Source: Phycisphaerae bacterium (GTDB taxonomy: Bacteria; Planctomycetota; Phycisphaerae; UBA1845; Fen-1342). From it: DNA of 64,000 nucleotides. The stretch is from contig JAUIEC010000013.1 in assembly GCA_030428945.1 (NCBI GenBank), forward strand, positions 62,001-126,000, written 5' to 3'. Below are positions 8,053-16,226 of this stretch, one piece after another (position 1 is the stretch's first letter; every line of letters starts with the position of its first letter). Below the pieces are notes generated by a model that saw only the letters and a list, made by a program, of their open reading frames with translations, made no database searches and was not told where the DNA came from. The position numbers were made by a program, and so were the translations under genes.

Positions 8053-8277
8053 ATGCCCCGCCCCACGCGTCCTCGACTCCGAACGGCCACCGCCGCGCTC
8101 GTCGCTCTCCTGGCCGTGCTGCTGCCGGCCTGCACGACGCGCGACGACGTGCATTTCAACCGCTACGCGCCGGCAAACGGCGATCCGACCCTGCTTCAGG
8201 CGGCCGATTCCTGCACCGACCAGGCCGAGTGGCTCGTCCGGGACCTGGACACGCGCCTTGAGCATGGGCTGTATTGA
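8053..8277 (+). CDS. Small predicted lipoprotein
   Basis: 74 residues. The ATG at 8053 follows CGGAGA and yields an N-terminus of basic residues, a hydrophobic stretch (TAALVALLAVLLPA) and a lipobox ending at Cys27 (LLPACT). The mature part of about 48 residues has no recognised domain. It is divergent from the PTPS gene and 47 bp upstream of the metallophosphoesterase. Function unknown. Confidence 0.65.
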   Translation: MPRPTRPRLRTATAALVALLAVLLPACTTRDDVHFNRYAPANGDPTLLQAADSCTDQAEWLVRDLDTRLEHGLY

Positions 8278-8324
8278 CGCTAAAACCATCAGGCACAGAC
8301 ACCTTGGAGAAAACGGGCGCGAGC

Positions 8325-9164
8325 ATGCGGATCTGCTTCACCAGTGATTTCCACGGTAGTGAAGCTCACTACGCCCACCTGACCGAGCTGCTCCACGCCG
8401 AGCGGCCGGCACTGGTGATCCTTGGCGGTGACATGTTCCCCGACGGACGCGAGCCCGACCCGGCCGACGCCCAGCGGGCGTTCATGCGGACGACCTTCCG
8501 CGACGTCCTGGCGACCTGGCACCGCAACGACCCCGCCCTGCAGGTCGCCTGCATCACCGGCAACCACGACTGGCTGACGACCCAGGACGAGCTCCGCGCC
8601 TTCCAGGACCAGGGCCTGCTCCGCTGGCTCGAGCCGCAGACCCCCTGGAACTGCAACGGGTACAACCTGATCGGATTCCCCCACACGCCGCCGACCCCCT
8701 TCTGGCTGAAGGACTTCGAACGCCTCGACCTGCCCGCCGACCCGCCCCCGACCGATTCCGGCCGCACCTGGTCGATCGAAGAGGGACGCGCCGTCATCGT
8801 CGAGGGACAGGCCCACTTCACGCAGCAGGCGAGTCTCAGCGAACTGCTGGCCGGGATTCCCGAAATCGAGCCGCCGTGGGTCTTCGTCTGCCACGCGCCG
8901 CCGCACGACACGGGCCTCGACCGCCTGCCCGACATCGACGAGCCGGTCGGCTCGCGGGCGGTCCGCGGCTTCATCGAACAACGCCAGCCCCTCTGCAGCC
9001 TGCACGGGCACATCCACGAGTCGCCCGGCATCACCGGCCGAATCCACAACCACATCGGACAGACCGTCTGCATCAACCCCGGGCAGCATCCCGATCGTCT
9101 GCACGCCGTCCTGCTGGATCTGCAGGACCCGGCCGGGACGCTCGTGCACACGGTGTACGATTGA
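8325..9164 (+). CDS. Calcineurin-like metallophosphoesterase
   Basis: 279 residues. Metal-site motifs appear in order: D-x-H in FTSDFHGS near the N-terminus, LGGDMF, TGNHDW and the C-terminal HGHIHESPG. The ATG at 8325 puts the first motif at residue 8, as is usual; a TTG at 8274 that would lengthen the protein by 17 polar residues is less likely. It is cytoplasmic, with no signal peptide. The substrate cannot be inferred; family members cleave phosphoesters of nucleotides, nucleic acids or proteins. Its stop overlaps the start of the shikimate kinase (TTGA), so the two are coupled. Confidence 0.88.
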   Translation: MRICFTSDFHGSEAHYAHLTELLHAERPALVILGGDMFPDGREPDPADAQRAFMRTTFRDVLATWHRNDPALQVACITGNHDWLTTQDELRAFQDQGLLRWLEPQTPWNCNGYNLIGFPHTPPTPFWLKDFERLDLPADPPPTDSGRTWSIEEGRAVIVEGQAHFTQQASLSELLAGIPEIEPPWVFVCHAPPHDTGLDRLPDIDEPVGSRAVRGFIEQRQPLCSLHGHIHESPGITGRIHNHIGQTVCINPGQHPDRLHAVLLDLQDPAGTLVHTVYD

Positions 9165-9691
9165 CCGCGCCACCCGCGAACCTCGTCCTGATCGGGCTCC
9201 GCGCGACCGGCAAGACGACGCTCGGCAAAGCCCTCGCCGCCCGCCTGGACTGGACCTTTCGAGACACCGACGCCGAGATCGAAGCCCGGGCCGGACAACC
9301 GGTCGCCGATGTCTTCACCCGCCAGGGACAGGACGCCTTTCGCGAAATCGAGGCCGGCGTGCTGGCCGACCTCGCCGACGCCCGCCGCTGCGTGATCAGC
9401 ACCGGCGGAGGCATCATCCTGCGGGCCGACAACCGCCGCCGCCTGGCCGCCCTCGGCCCGTGCATCTGGCTCGACGCGCCCGTCGCCGTCCTGCGGGCCC
9501 GGATGGCGTCCCAGCCGGGGCAGCGGCCGCCGCTGACCGGACGCGACCCGCTTGACGAAATCGAGCAGGTCAGCCTGGCCCGCGCCCCGCTCTACGCCGC
9601 CCTGGCCGAGATGCAACTGGATACCGCCACCGCCAGCGCCGCCCAGCTTGTCACCCGCGTGCTCGACTACTTCGGGATGTCCGACGCATGA
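9161..9691 (+). CDS. aroK: Shikimate kinase
   Basis: 176 residues, typical length. P-loop GLRATGKTT at about 9-17, the substrate Asp in RDTDAEIE, an Arg in DAFREIE, and the shikimate-binding STGGGIILR all match AroK. It phosphorylates shikimate at O3 in aromatic amino-acid synthesis. The start is a TTG at 9161 overlapping the upstream TGA; no ATG or GTG would keep the P-loop at the correct distance. Its TGA overlaps the ATG of the prepilin peptidase (ATGA), so a three-gene coupled run links unrelated functions. No other aro gene is nearby. Confidence 0.92.
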   Translation: MTAPPANLVLIGLRATGKTTLGKALAARLDWTFRDTDAEIEARAGQPVADVFTRQGQDAFREIEAGVLADLADARRCVISTGGGIILRADNRRRLAALGPCIWLDAPVAVLRARMASQPGQRPPLTGRDPLDEIEQVSLARAPLYAALAEMQLDTATASAAQLVTRVLDYFGMSDA

Positions 9692-11157
9692 TCGTCGACC
9701 CGCTCGCGATCTTCGTCTGGCTGCTCGGCCTCTGTGTCGGAAGCTTCCTGAACGTCGTCGTCTACCGGCTGCCGCGCGACCTGTCCGTAGCCGAGCCGCG
9801 CTGGTCGTTCTGCCCGACCTGTCGCCGGACGCTCTCCTGGATCGAGAACCTGCCGCTGCTGAGCTGGCTGCTGCAGGCCGGACGCTGCCGCGGATGCCGA
9901 CAGCCGATCTCGCCGCAGTACCCGCTGGTCGAGGCCTGCACCGGACTCGCCTTCGTGCTCGCCTATCACGCGCTCTTCCTGGCCGACGCCTGGTCGGCGC
10001 TGACCGAGCCCGCCCTGCCGCGCGACGCCGCCCTGCTGCTCGCCTGGCTGATCCTGATCGCCGCCCTCGTCGCCACCACCGCCATGGATATCGTCAGCTA
10101 CCTGGTCGACATCCGCGTGGCCGACCTCGCCACCCTCGGCGGCGTGCTGTGCCTGGCCGCCTGGCCGCGCCCCGAAGTCACCGCCAGCCTGCCGGCCGCC
10201 CTCAGCGCCGCCGCCGTCGCGGCATTTCTCGTCAGTATCGTTCGCCTGTACCTGATCCCGACGCCGCCGCCCGAACCCCCGCCGAGTGAGCCCGAATCCG
10301 CCCCCGAGGACGAACCCCGACCACCCCGCTCCAGCTACGGACCCGGCATCCTGTTCCTGCTCGGACTGCTGGTCGCCGCCGCCCTGGCCGCGACGGCCCC
10401 GGGCCTGGCGCCGGCGGACGGACAACTCAGCCGCATCGCCGGAATCGGCCTGGCGCTGCTGCTGCTGACGATCGTCATCGCCGCCAGTCCGCCGCGGGAC
10501 GCCGACGACGAACTGCACGAACAGATCGAGGAGGAAAGCAGCGGCGCCCGCCGGATGGTGCTCGGCGAACTCGGCTGGCTCCTGCCGATGATCGCGGCCG
10601 CCACGGTCGCCGGACTGCTGGTCGCCTGGGTTCCCGCGGCCGAGCGATTCTGGAGCGCGTGCCTGGCGTGGTCGCCGGGCGGATTCAACCCGGTCGCCGG
10701 GGCGAGTTTCGCGATGCACGGCGCCATGACCGCGGCCCTGGCGGGCTGGGTCCTGCGGATCGGGTTCACCCTGGCGCTGGGACGCGAAGCCTTCGGGGTC
10801 GGGGACATCTACATCCTGGCGGCCGCCGGAGCCTGTGCCGGGTGGCAGATCGCCCTGCTCGGATTCCTGCTGGCGATCGGCATCGCGCTGCTGGTCTGGC
10901 TGCTGCTGCTGGTCACGAAGCCGACAGCGATGATCGCCCTGGTCCCGCCCCTGGCCCTCGGGTTCGTCGCGGCCCTGCTGGCGTACCGCCCCGCGGCCGG
11001 CATCGCCGGGCGCTACGCCGAAGAGTTCGCCCATGCGTGGGAGCGCAGCCCGGGATCGATCGGGCTGCTGGTGGTCCTGCTGCTGGTGGCCACGGCCGTC
11101 GCGATCGGGCTGACCCGCCTGGTCCGTCGCCTGCTGACGCCCGCCGGCGACGACTGA
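9688..11157 (+). CDS. Prepilin peptidase (type 4, A24) with large internal insertion
   Basis: 489 residues against about 260-290 for PilD. It begins with GLCVGSFLNVVVYRLPRDL and two CxxC pairs (CPTC, CRGC), the zinc-binding N-methylation domain. Peptidase Asp candidates are in AMDIVSYLVDIRVADL (first) and GVGDIYILAA (second, the G-x-GD motif). Between them is an added segment of about 200 residues with a Pro/Glu-rich hydrophilic stretch (about 190-215) and extra membrane helices. It should cleave and methylate the prepilins encoded at 39-46 kb. Start ATG at 9688 overlaps aroK. Function is confident; the insertion's role is unknown. Confidence 0.9.
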   Translation: MIVDPLAIFVWLLGLCVGSFLNVVVYRLPRDLSVAEPRWSFCPTCRRTLSWIENLPLLSWLLQAGRCRGCRQPISPQYPLVEACTGLAFVLAYHALFLADAWSALTEPALPRDAALLLAWLILIAALVATTAMDIVSYLVDIRVADLATLGGVLCLAAWPRPEVTASLPAALSAAAVAAFLVSIVRLYLIPTPPPEPPPSEPESAPEDEPRPPRSSYGPGILFLLGLLVAAALAATAPGLAPADGQLSRIAGIGLALLLLTIVIAASPPRDADDELHEQIEEESSGARRMVLGELGWLLPMIAAATVAGLLVAWVPAAERFWSACLAWSPGGFNPVAGASFAMHGAMTAALAGWVLRIGFTLALGREAFGVGDIYILAAAGACAGWQIALLGFLLAIGIALLVWLLLLVTKPTAMIALVPPLALGFVAALLAYRPAAGIAGRYAEEFAHAWERSPGSIGLLVVLLLVATAVAIGLTRLVRRLLTPAGDD

Positions 11158-11159
11158 GC

Positions 11160-11189
11160 TTGTTGCCGGGCGCCTGAATCGCTTAGCAT
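11160..11189 (+). promoter_or_regulatory. Candidate promoter for the HEAT lipoprotein gene
   Basis: TTGTTG at 11160-11165 and TAGCAT at 11184-11189 with an 18-bp spacer, 26 bp before the GTG start. Modest match. Confidence 0.35.
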
Positions 11190-11214
11190 CGGTGGTTTCC
11201 CAGGGGAGATCCGC

Positions 11215-11988
11215 GTGACCGCCAACCGCCTGCTTGTGCTCGCCTGCCTGATCCTGACCGGGTGCGAGAACGGGCCCCGCGAGAAGATGATCATCGCCGT
11301 CTCGGACGAAGACCCCGACGTGCGCCGCGTCGCCGTCACCGAGGTCGCCAACGGAAAGTCCGTCTCGGCCCCCTGGGCGATCGACGGGTTCGTCGCGATC
11401 GCCGCGCTCGACCGCGACACGCAGGCCCGCTGCGTCGCCCTGCGGGCCCTCGGCCGCTCCGGCAGCACCCGCGGCGTCGACACCTGCCTGATGATCCTCA
11501 ACCACACCGCCTATCCGCCCACCGAGGTCCGACCGCCCGATGCACTCTGCCGCTGGGACGCGGCCGCCGCCCTGACCGAACTCGCCGCCGGCACCGCCTT
11601 CGGCCCCGAGCAGCAGGCCGCGGCCGAGCCTGTCCTGATCAAGTGCCTCGAGTCCGACACCGAACCGCACGTGCGTCTGCACGCCGCCGACGTTCTCGGG
11701 CAGATCGCCACGATCCGCAGCCTCGACGCGCTGATCGCCGGACTGCGCGATCGCAACTTCGCCGTCGTCTCCGCCTGCGAGAACGCCCTCGTCAGGCTGA
11801 CCGGCCAGACGCACGACTGCGACGCCTACGCCTGGAAACAATGGCGCGAGCAGCACGGCAACGATCCGTTCGCCAACGCCGGTCGGATCCCCGAATCGCG
11901 GCGGGCGCCCTACGACGGGCCGATCGACCGGGCCCTCTACCGCAGCCGACAGAACCTCCGCTGGATCTTCCCCGGACCGAAGAAGTAG
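11215..11988 (+). CDS. HEAT-repeat lipoprotein
   Basis: 257 residues starting at a GTG with AGGGGAG 8 bp upstream. The signal sequence ends in a lipobox, LILTGC, with Cys17 as the modification site. The mature region is built of alpha-helical HEAT-type units (VRRVAVTEVA, ARCVALRALGR, VRLHAADVLGQIA). Such scaffolds bind proteins, here probably at the inner face of an envelope membrane. No catalytic motif. Five bp separate it from the following dehydrogenase gene, so the two are probably cotranscribed. Confidence 0.82.
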   Translation: MTANRLLVLACLILTGCENGPREKMIIAVSDEDPDVRRVAVTEVANGKSVSAPWAIDGFVAIAALDRDTQARCVALRALGRSGSTRGVDTCLMILNHTAYPPTEVRPPDALCRWDAAAALTELAAGTAFGPEQQAAAEPVLIKCLESDTEPHVRLHAADVLGQIATIRSLDALIAGLRDRNFAVVSACENALVRLTGQTHDCDAYAWKQWREQHGNDPFANAGRIPESRRAPYDGPIDRALYRSRQNLRWIFPGPKK

Positions 11989-11993
11989 CCCCG

Positions 11994-12965
11994 ATGCTGG
12001 CCGTCGTCATCGACCGCGACGAGTGCGACCGCCCGCGCACCCGCCTGGCCCGCGACGTGCCGCCTCCCGCGCCGGCCGCGGGCGAGGTGCTGATCGATGT
12101 GCGCGTGGCCGGCATCTGCTCGACCGACCTCGAACTCGCCCGCGGCTACATGGGCTTCCGCGGCATCCCCGGACACGAGTTCGTCGGCACCGTCCGCTCG
12201 CCCGGCCCGCTGCACGGCCGGCGCGTCGTGGCCGAGATCAACGTCCCGCCCCCCGGCTTCGACGGCAACCTGACCGCCCGCAAGCACGCGGCCGACCGCA
12301 CGGTGCTCGGCATCCTCGGCCGTGACGGAGCCTTCGCCGAACAGGTCGCCCTGCCCGCCGCCTGCTGCCTGCCGGTGCCGGATGACCTCAGCGATGACGT
12401 GGCCGTGTTCGCCGAACCCGTCGCGGCGGCGCTTCAGATCCTGGAGGACTGCGACCTGTCGGGCGTCACGCGAGCCGGCGTGATCGGGGCCGGACGCCTC
12501 GGCCTGCTGTGCGGGCAGGTCCTGACGCGGGCCTGCCCCGAAACCGACCTGCTGGTGCGCAGCGCCGCCCGGGCCGGTCTGGCGGCCGAACTCGGGCTGC
12601 GCCCGCTGTCGCTCGACGCGGTCCCGCCGGGTCGTCCGTACGACCTGCTGGTCGACTGCACCGGCGCGCCCGAGGGACTCGCCTGGTGCCTGGCGCACCT
12701 GCGGCCGCGCGGACAGATCGTCCTGAAGAGCACCTACGCCGACCCGCGCCCGATCGACCTGGCGCCCGTCGTGATCGACGAGATCCGCATCCACGGCAGT
12801 CGCTGCGGCCCGATGGATGCCGCCCTGGACGCGCTCGCCCGCGGCGAGGTCGCGGTCACGCCGCTGATCTCGACGCGTTATCCGCTGGCCGAAGCCGAGC
12901 GGGCCCTGGCCGCGGCCGCGCGTCGCGAGAACGTCAAGGTGCTGCTGGACTGCGGAAGCGCCTGA
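11994..12965 (+). CDS. MDR-family (alcohol dehydrogenase-like) oxidoreductase lacking the structural-zinc loop
   Basis: 323 residues. The GroES-like half has catalytic-zinc residues GICSTDLE and PGHEFVG. The nucleotide-binding half has VIGAGRLGLLCGQVL as the Rossmann glycine motif. The four-Cys structural-zinc loop normally between EIN and the RTVLGILGRDGAFAEQ motif is gone, replaced by a short NVPPPGFDGN stretch. It presumably oxidises an alcohol or polyol with NAD(P); substrate unknown. The ATG at 11994 is 5 bp after the previous stop, and the TGA overlaps the next ATG by one base. Confidence 0.88.
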   Translation: MLAVVIDRDECDRPRTRLARDVPPPAPAAGEVLIDVRVAGICSTDLELARGYMGFRGIPGHEFVGTVRSPGPLHGRRVVAEINVPPPGFDGNLTARKHAADRTVLGILGRDGAFAEQVALPAACCLPVPDDLSDDVAVFAEPVAAALQILEDCDLSGVTRAGVIGAGRLGLLCGQVLTRACPETDLLVRSAARAGLAAELGLRPLSLDAVPPGRPYDLLVDCTGAPEGLAWCLAHLRPRGQIVLKSTYADPRPIDLAPVVIDEIRIHGSRCGPMDAALDALARGEVAVTPLISTRYPLAEAERALAAAARRENVKVLLDCGSA

Positions 12966-13693
12966 TGTTGCGAGAGGTCACGATCGACGGGCACACGTAC
13001 CTGCAGTTTCCCTCGCTGCGGAATGCGGCCGGCATCGGCCATGCCTTTTCGACCCGCGGACGCAACGTTCGCAACGCGGCCGACCGCGAGGCGTTCTGCC
13101 GGGCGTTCGCGCTTGATCCGGATCGCCTGTGCTGGCAGCAGCAGATTCACCGGCCGCGAATCACGATCCGTGCGGCCGGCGATCCGCCCGGCCCGCTGGC
13201 GGAAACCGACGCGACCATCCTGACCGCGCCGGGGCAGGCCGTGCTGGCGTTCTCGGCCGACTGTCCGCTGGTGCTGGTGCACGATCCCGCCCGCAGGGTG
13301 CTGGGCGTCGCGCACGCCAGTTGGCGCTGCACGGTCGCCGGCCTGGTCGGGCAACTGGTGCACGCCCTGCGGGAGGCCTGCGGATCAGAGCCCGCCGACC
13401 TGCGGGCCGGGATCGGGCCGTCGGCCGGACCCGAGCGCTACGAGGTCGGTCGGGATGTCTACGACGCGGCCGCCGACCTGCCGGACCGCGAGACGATCCT
13501 CCGCCCGCACCGCGACCGCTGGCTGCTGGACCTGTGGGCCGCGAACCGCGGACAACTCGAACGGGCCGGCGTAGCCGCCGAGGCGATCGAAGTGGCCGGC
13601 CTGTGCACGATGACCGACACGGAGCGGTTTTACTCGTACCGCCGCGAAGGCGCCGGCTGCGGCCACTTCGGGCTGCTGGCATGGGTGGGTTGA
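12965..13693 (+). CDS. pgeF: PgeF/YfiH-family multicopper-oxidoreductase-fold purine nucleosidase
   Basis: 242 residues, normal for the family. Diagnostic features are the N-terminal HAFSTRGRN, FSADCPLVLVHDP with the conserved Cys, GVAHASWRCTVAGLV with the active-site His, an AGIGPSAGPERYEV core and a C-terminal FYSYRREGAGCGHFG. Members act as cytosolic purine nucleoside phosphorylase/deaminase-type or laccase-like enzymes and as MurNAc-pathway fidelity factors (PgeF). The start overlaps the dehydrogenase stop (TGATG), so it ends a three-gene unit. A purine heptad array begins 5 bp after its stop. Confidence 0.9.
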   Translation: MLREVTIDGHTYLQFPSLRNAAGIGHAFSTRGRNVRNAADREAFCRAFALDPDRLCWQQQIHRPRITIRAAGDPPGPLAETDATILTAPGQAVLAFSADCPLVLVHDPARRVLGVAHASWRCTVAGLVGQLVHALREACGSEPADLRAGIGPSAGPERYEVGRDVYDAAADLPDRETILRPHRDRWLLDLWAANRGQLERAGVAAEAIEVAGLCTMTDTERFYSYRREGAGCGHFGLLAWVG

Positions 13694-13697
13694 AGAA

Positions 13698-13740
13698 GGG
13701 AACAGGGAACAGGGAACAGGGGGACCGGGAACACGGAACC
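13698..13740 (+). repeat. Heptad array GGGAACA
   Basis: Three perfect GGGAACA units followed by decayed units (GGGGGACC, GGGAACAC), starting 5 bp after the pgeF stop codon and purine-rich on its sense strand. Confidence 0.88.
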
Positions 13741-13756
13741 CGGGGCCGGCGATTCC

Positions 13757-13790
13757 TCCTTCACTCTTTCACCCATTCATTTTTTCGCGC
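13757..13790 (-). repeat. GTGAAAGN-type octad array (reverse)
   Basis: Reads CTTCACTC/TTTCACCC/ATTCATTT on the forward strand, purine-rich on the reverse, followed by CGCGCAGCCC, a motif repeated at 13990 and 14186. Confidence 0.75.
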
Positions 13791-13797
13791 AGCCCGG

Positions 13798-13960
13798 GTG
13801 CCCCATCCTGGAGTGAGCGAAGCGAGCGGAAGGGTGGGGGACTGCGTTCGGTTTCCCTCCACATGCGGAACCCGCGTCGCGCTCGGCCACGCGGTGCGGC
13901 ATCGACGCCTGGCGCTCCCGCGTTCGATGTGGCCGCGGTCTGCCGCGTCGATGACGCACC
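13798..13960 (-). repeat. Composite repeat element, copy A (reverse), including 68-bp element copy 3 at 13893-13960
   Basis: In reverse-strand order: a CTAC/GTAG-flanked 68-bp inverted repeat, a linker of about 45 bp containing GCGGGTTCCG and ending near ACGCAGTC, then the second hairpin (CCCCACCCTT ... AGGATGGGG arms around GCTCGCTTCGCTCACTC). Confidence 0.85.
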
Positions 13961-13970
13961 CTACGATCCT

Positions 13971-13996
13971 CTTTCACCCATTCACTTTTTCGCGCA
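13971..13996 (-). repeat. GTGAAAGN-type octad array (reverse)
   Basis: CTTTCACC/CATTCACT/TTTTCGCG on the forward strand, again followed by the CGCGCAGCCC motif. Confidence 0.7.
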
Positions 13997-14001
13997 GCCC
14001 C

Positions 14002-14105
14002 GGGTGCCCCATCCTGGAGTGAGCGAAGCGAGCGGAAGGGTGGGGGACTGCGTTCAGTTTCCACCCACAGTGGAACACGCATCGCGCTCGGCCATGCGGT
14101 GCGGC
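14002..14105 (-). repeat. Composite repeat element, copy B (reverse, truncated)
   Basis: Second hairpin and linker match copy A closely, but the 68-bp element is cut after GGTGCGGC and replaced directly by an octad array. Confidence 0.8.
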
Positions 14106-14129
14106 GTGAAAACGCGAAAGAGTGAAAGA
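14106..14129 (+). repeat. Octad array GTGAAAAC/GCGAAAGA/GTGAAAGA
   Basis: Three octads that interrupt copy B of the composite element. Confidence 0.8.
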
Positions 14130-14151
14130 GGCCGCCCGACGGCGCGAATTC

Positions 14152-14183
14152 CTCCTTCACTCTTTCACTCAATCACTTTTTCA
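14152..14183 (-). repeat. GTGAAAGN-type octad array at the 3' end of the dockerin-type gene
   Basis: On the reverse strand, GTGAAAAA/GTGATTGA/GTGAAAGA/GTGAAGGA begins about 20 bp after the TAG stop of the gene ending at 14205, purine-rich on that gene's sense strand. Confidence 0.85.
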
Positions 14184-14204
14184 CGGGCGCAGCCCGACAG
14201 GCGT

Positions 14205-15272
14205 CTACTTGCAGCGGATGTAGCTGGGGTTTCCTCCGCCGGGACCCCAGTCCGGGCCGTCGATCGGGCAGTCGGGATAGCTGATCCGGATGACCGGGCC
14301 CGGCGTCACGACGCAGTCGATCACGATCCCGGCATTCGCGTAGGCCGTCACGATCGCGTGGCAGATCGCCTCCGCGCACTTCTCCGGGGTCGGGGCCGGA
14401 TCCGTGATCCGGATGCACGGAATGTGCACGTCCGGCGCCCGCACGAACGGAACCAGGCAGTAGGCCCGCAGGAAGATCGAGAAGCGGTCGCCGGTCGACC
14501 AGTCCCCGGCCAGTTCCAGTTCGAGCCCGCCGGTGCCGTCGGCCTGCCAGTACTGCGTACAGTTGTTCGGATCGAGGCCCGGACCGTTCGGGTCATTCGG
14601 ATCGTTCGGACGGTTCGGCTCCAGCGGGCCCGCGTCGACCGGCACCGCGTGATCGTTCGGATCGTCGTTGCCCTGCCAGACCCAGATGTCTTCCTCGAAC
14701 TCGATCCCCGGCAGCGGCGCCGGATCGAAGATCGGCTGCCGGAAGCCCTCACCGCGGGCCACCATCAGCACGCCGCCACCGGCCTGGTCCGGCAGATCCA
14801 CCACCCGGGCGAGCACCTCCTGGTCGTTCGCCTCGAAGGCCTCCAGGAAGACGCCGCCGGTGGTCGCGACGCACAGATCATCCGGGTCGTTGCCGAACCC
14901 GCGCCCGAAGATCCGCACCACGTCGCCGGAGGTGACCTGCTGCGGGCCGAATCCGAAGATGATCAGCGGCCCGGGCGGCCCGTCACAGGCCGTCCCGAAC
15001 ACCGACAGCAGGTTCGCTAGGTCGGTCAGGTCCACCACGCCGTCGAAGTTGGTGTCGCCATCCCCGTGCCCGGCCCCCGGACCGGCCCCGAAGTTCGCGA
15101 GCACGACCGCCAGGTCACTCAGGTCCACCGCGCAGTCATCGTTCACGTCCGCGTCGCCCCCCGGCACGTTGCACCCCGGATCACATGGTTGCCCGAAGGC
15201 CAGCCCTCCCGAAACGAATGCGAACAGACCCGCCACCAACCACGCGCTCAGGGGTTTTGTTGTGCTGGGCAT
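14205..15272 (-). CDS. Secreted protein with two dockerin-like calcium repeats and an IPT/TIG-like domain
   Basis: 355 residues. The ATG at 15272 follows GAGGAG and starts a signal peptide ending near FGQPC. Two EF-hand/dockerin-like repeats follow: DADVNDDCAVDLSDLAVVL and DTNFDGVVDLTDLANLL, a layout very frequent in secreted planctomycete proteins. Next comes PLIIFGFGPQQV...FGRGFG, similar to IPT/TIG beta domains. A central low-complexity run (NRPNDPNDPNGP) precedes a Cys-containing C-terminal region. It is probably extracellular and calcium-dependent; partner unknown. No catalytic motif was seen. Single gene. Confidence 0.85.
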   Translation of the reverse strand: MPSTTKPLSAWLVAGLFAFVSGGLAFGQPCDPGCNVPGGDADVNDDCAVDLSDLAVVLANFGAGPGAGHGDGDTNFDGVVDLTDLANLLSVFGTACDGPPGPLIIFGFGPQQVTSGDVVRIFGRGFGNDPDDLCVATTGGVFLEAFEANDQEVLARVVDLPDQAGGGVLMVARGEGFRQPIFDPAPLPGIEFEEDIWVWQGNDDPNDHAVPVDAGPLEPNRPNDPNDPNGPGLDPNNCTQYWQADGTGGLELELAGDWSTGDRFSIFLRAYCLVPFVRAPDVHIPCIRITDPAPTPEKCAEAICHAIVTAYANAGIVIDCVVTPGPVIRISYPDCPIDGPDWGPGGGNPSYIRCK

Positions 15273-15611
15273 GAGAGACTCCTCTTGCCTGGTCCAGTGA
15301 ATCCCCCCTGCCATGCGATCACGCTGCCGGGATGGTCCTCCATAGACGGGCTGCACCTGCGGAAATGGAAACGCCGTGCGAAAAGAAGTGCCCAAGGCGA
15401 TCGCAACGCTACCGCCCGTCCCCCCGCGCGGCAATGATAATCTCGGCCCCCGCCCCGGCCCCGGCCGCAGCGGGCCGCAGCGGGCCGGCCGGGACGCGTA
15501 CCGCCTGCGCGCACCCCTGCAATCCGGGGTTTTCCTTCACTTCCCGGCCGCGTCTGCCGATGGGTCAGGTACGCAATTCGCTTACGGATTCACCATAAGA
15601 CTCGAACGCCC
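15273..15611. other. 339-bp divergent intergenic region, no gene seen
   Basis: It lies between the divergent dockerin-type gene and the DUF5658 gene. It includes a GC-rich stretch with GCAGCGGGCC repeated (15466-15486). It must contain both promoters, but no well-spaced -35/-10 pair could be picked with confidence. None of the octad or 68-bp repeats occur here. Confidence 0.6.
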
Positions 15612-15995
15612 ATGAACCTCGTCAACCCGACCGCCCCCACCTTCGCCTGGCTGATCCGGCCCCGACGCGTCCTGCTGCTGCTGGCCGCCATCTGGATCCT
15701 GAACGCCTTCGACCTGGCCTACACGATGAACGAGGTCGGCCGACACGGCTTCGTCGAACTGAACCCGCTGGCCGCCGGCCTGCTGCACGCCCCCGGCCTG
15801 CTGATCGCCTACAAGCTCACGCTGGTGCTGATCGGATCCGCCCTGCTGCTGGCGACCGCCTGTCACAGCACGGCCGAGTGGGCCTGCTGGTTCCTGCTGG
15901 CGACCTACGCCTACGTCGGCCTGCGCTGGACGATCTACTTCACCGACCTGCTCCCCGCCGCGATCGACCCCTTCGTCGCGGTCGCACCGTTCTGA
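15612..15995 (+). CDS. DUF5658-family membrane protein
   Basis: 127 residues with about four predicted membrane helices. The region LNAFDLAYTMNEVGRHG...ELNPLAAGLL...LIAYKLTLVLIGS matches the DUF5658 pattern (N-x-x-D...T, E-x-NPL, K in the third helix). Function of the family is unknown. It is a single gene, convergent with pqiB. Confidence 0.8.
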   Translation: MNLVNPTAPTFAWLIRPRRVLLLLAAIWILNAFDLAYTMNEVGRHGFVELNPLAAGLLHAPGLLIAYKLTLVLIGSALLLATACHSTAEWACWFLLATYAYVGLRWTIYFTDLLPAAIDPFVAVAPF

Positions 15996-16170
15996 GCGAG
16001 CAGGTCGTGCCCGGTGCCACGGCTCTTGAGCAGCGTCTTCTCTGCGGGACCTGATCGATCGGGCGATGGGACGTACGGCGCGTACTCGATGTCTCCGCTG
16101 CGCCGATGCCTCCGTCTGGCCGAGAGGTTGCCTGCTGCCCCGATCTGCCGCTGACCCGCAACCTGCATGC

Positions 16171-16226
16171 TTGCTAATTGCTCACTTGCTTACTTGCTTA
16201 CTTGCTTACTTGCCCTGCTCACTCGC
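16171..16226 (-). repeat. Octad array GTAAGCAA overlapping the pqiB stop codon
   Basis: On the reverse strand, three GTAAGCAA units plus GTGAGCAA/TTAGCAA run downstream of pqiB. The array also extends upstream through the stop codon into the last codons (GCGAGTGAGCAGGGCAAGTA), so the TAA is itself part of an octad. Confidence 0.88.

Larger units (their letters stand above)
13694..14204. other. 511-bp convergent intergenic repeat region
   Basis: No gene. It comprises a heptad array after pgeF, two reverse copies of the composite repeat element (the second truncated), and four GTGAAAGN-type octad arrays. The last abuts the 3' end of the reverse-strand gene at 14205. Confidence 0.82.
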
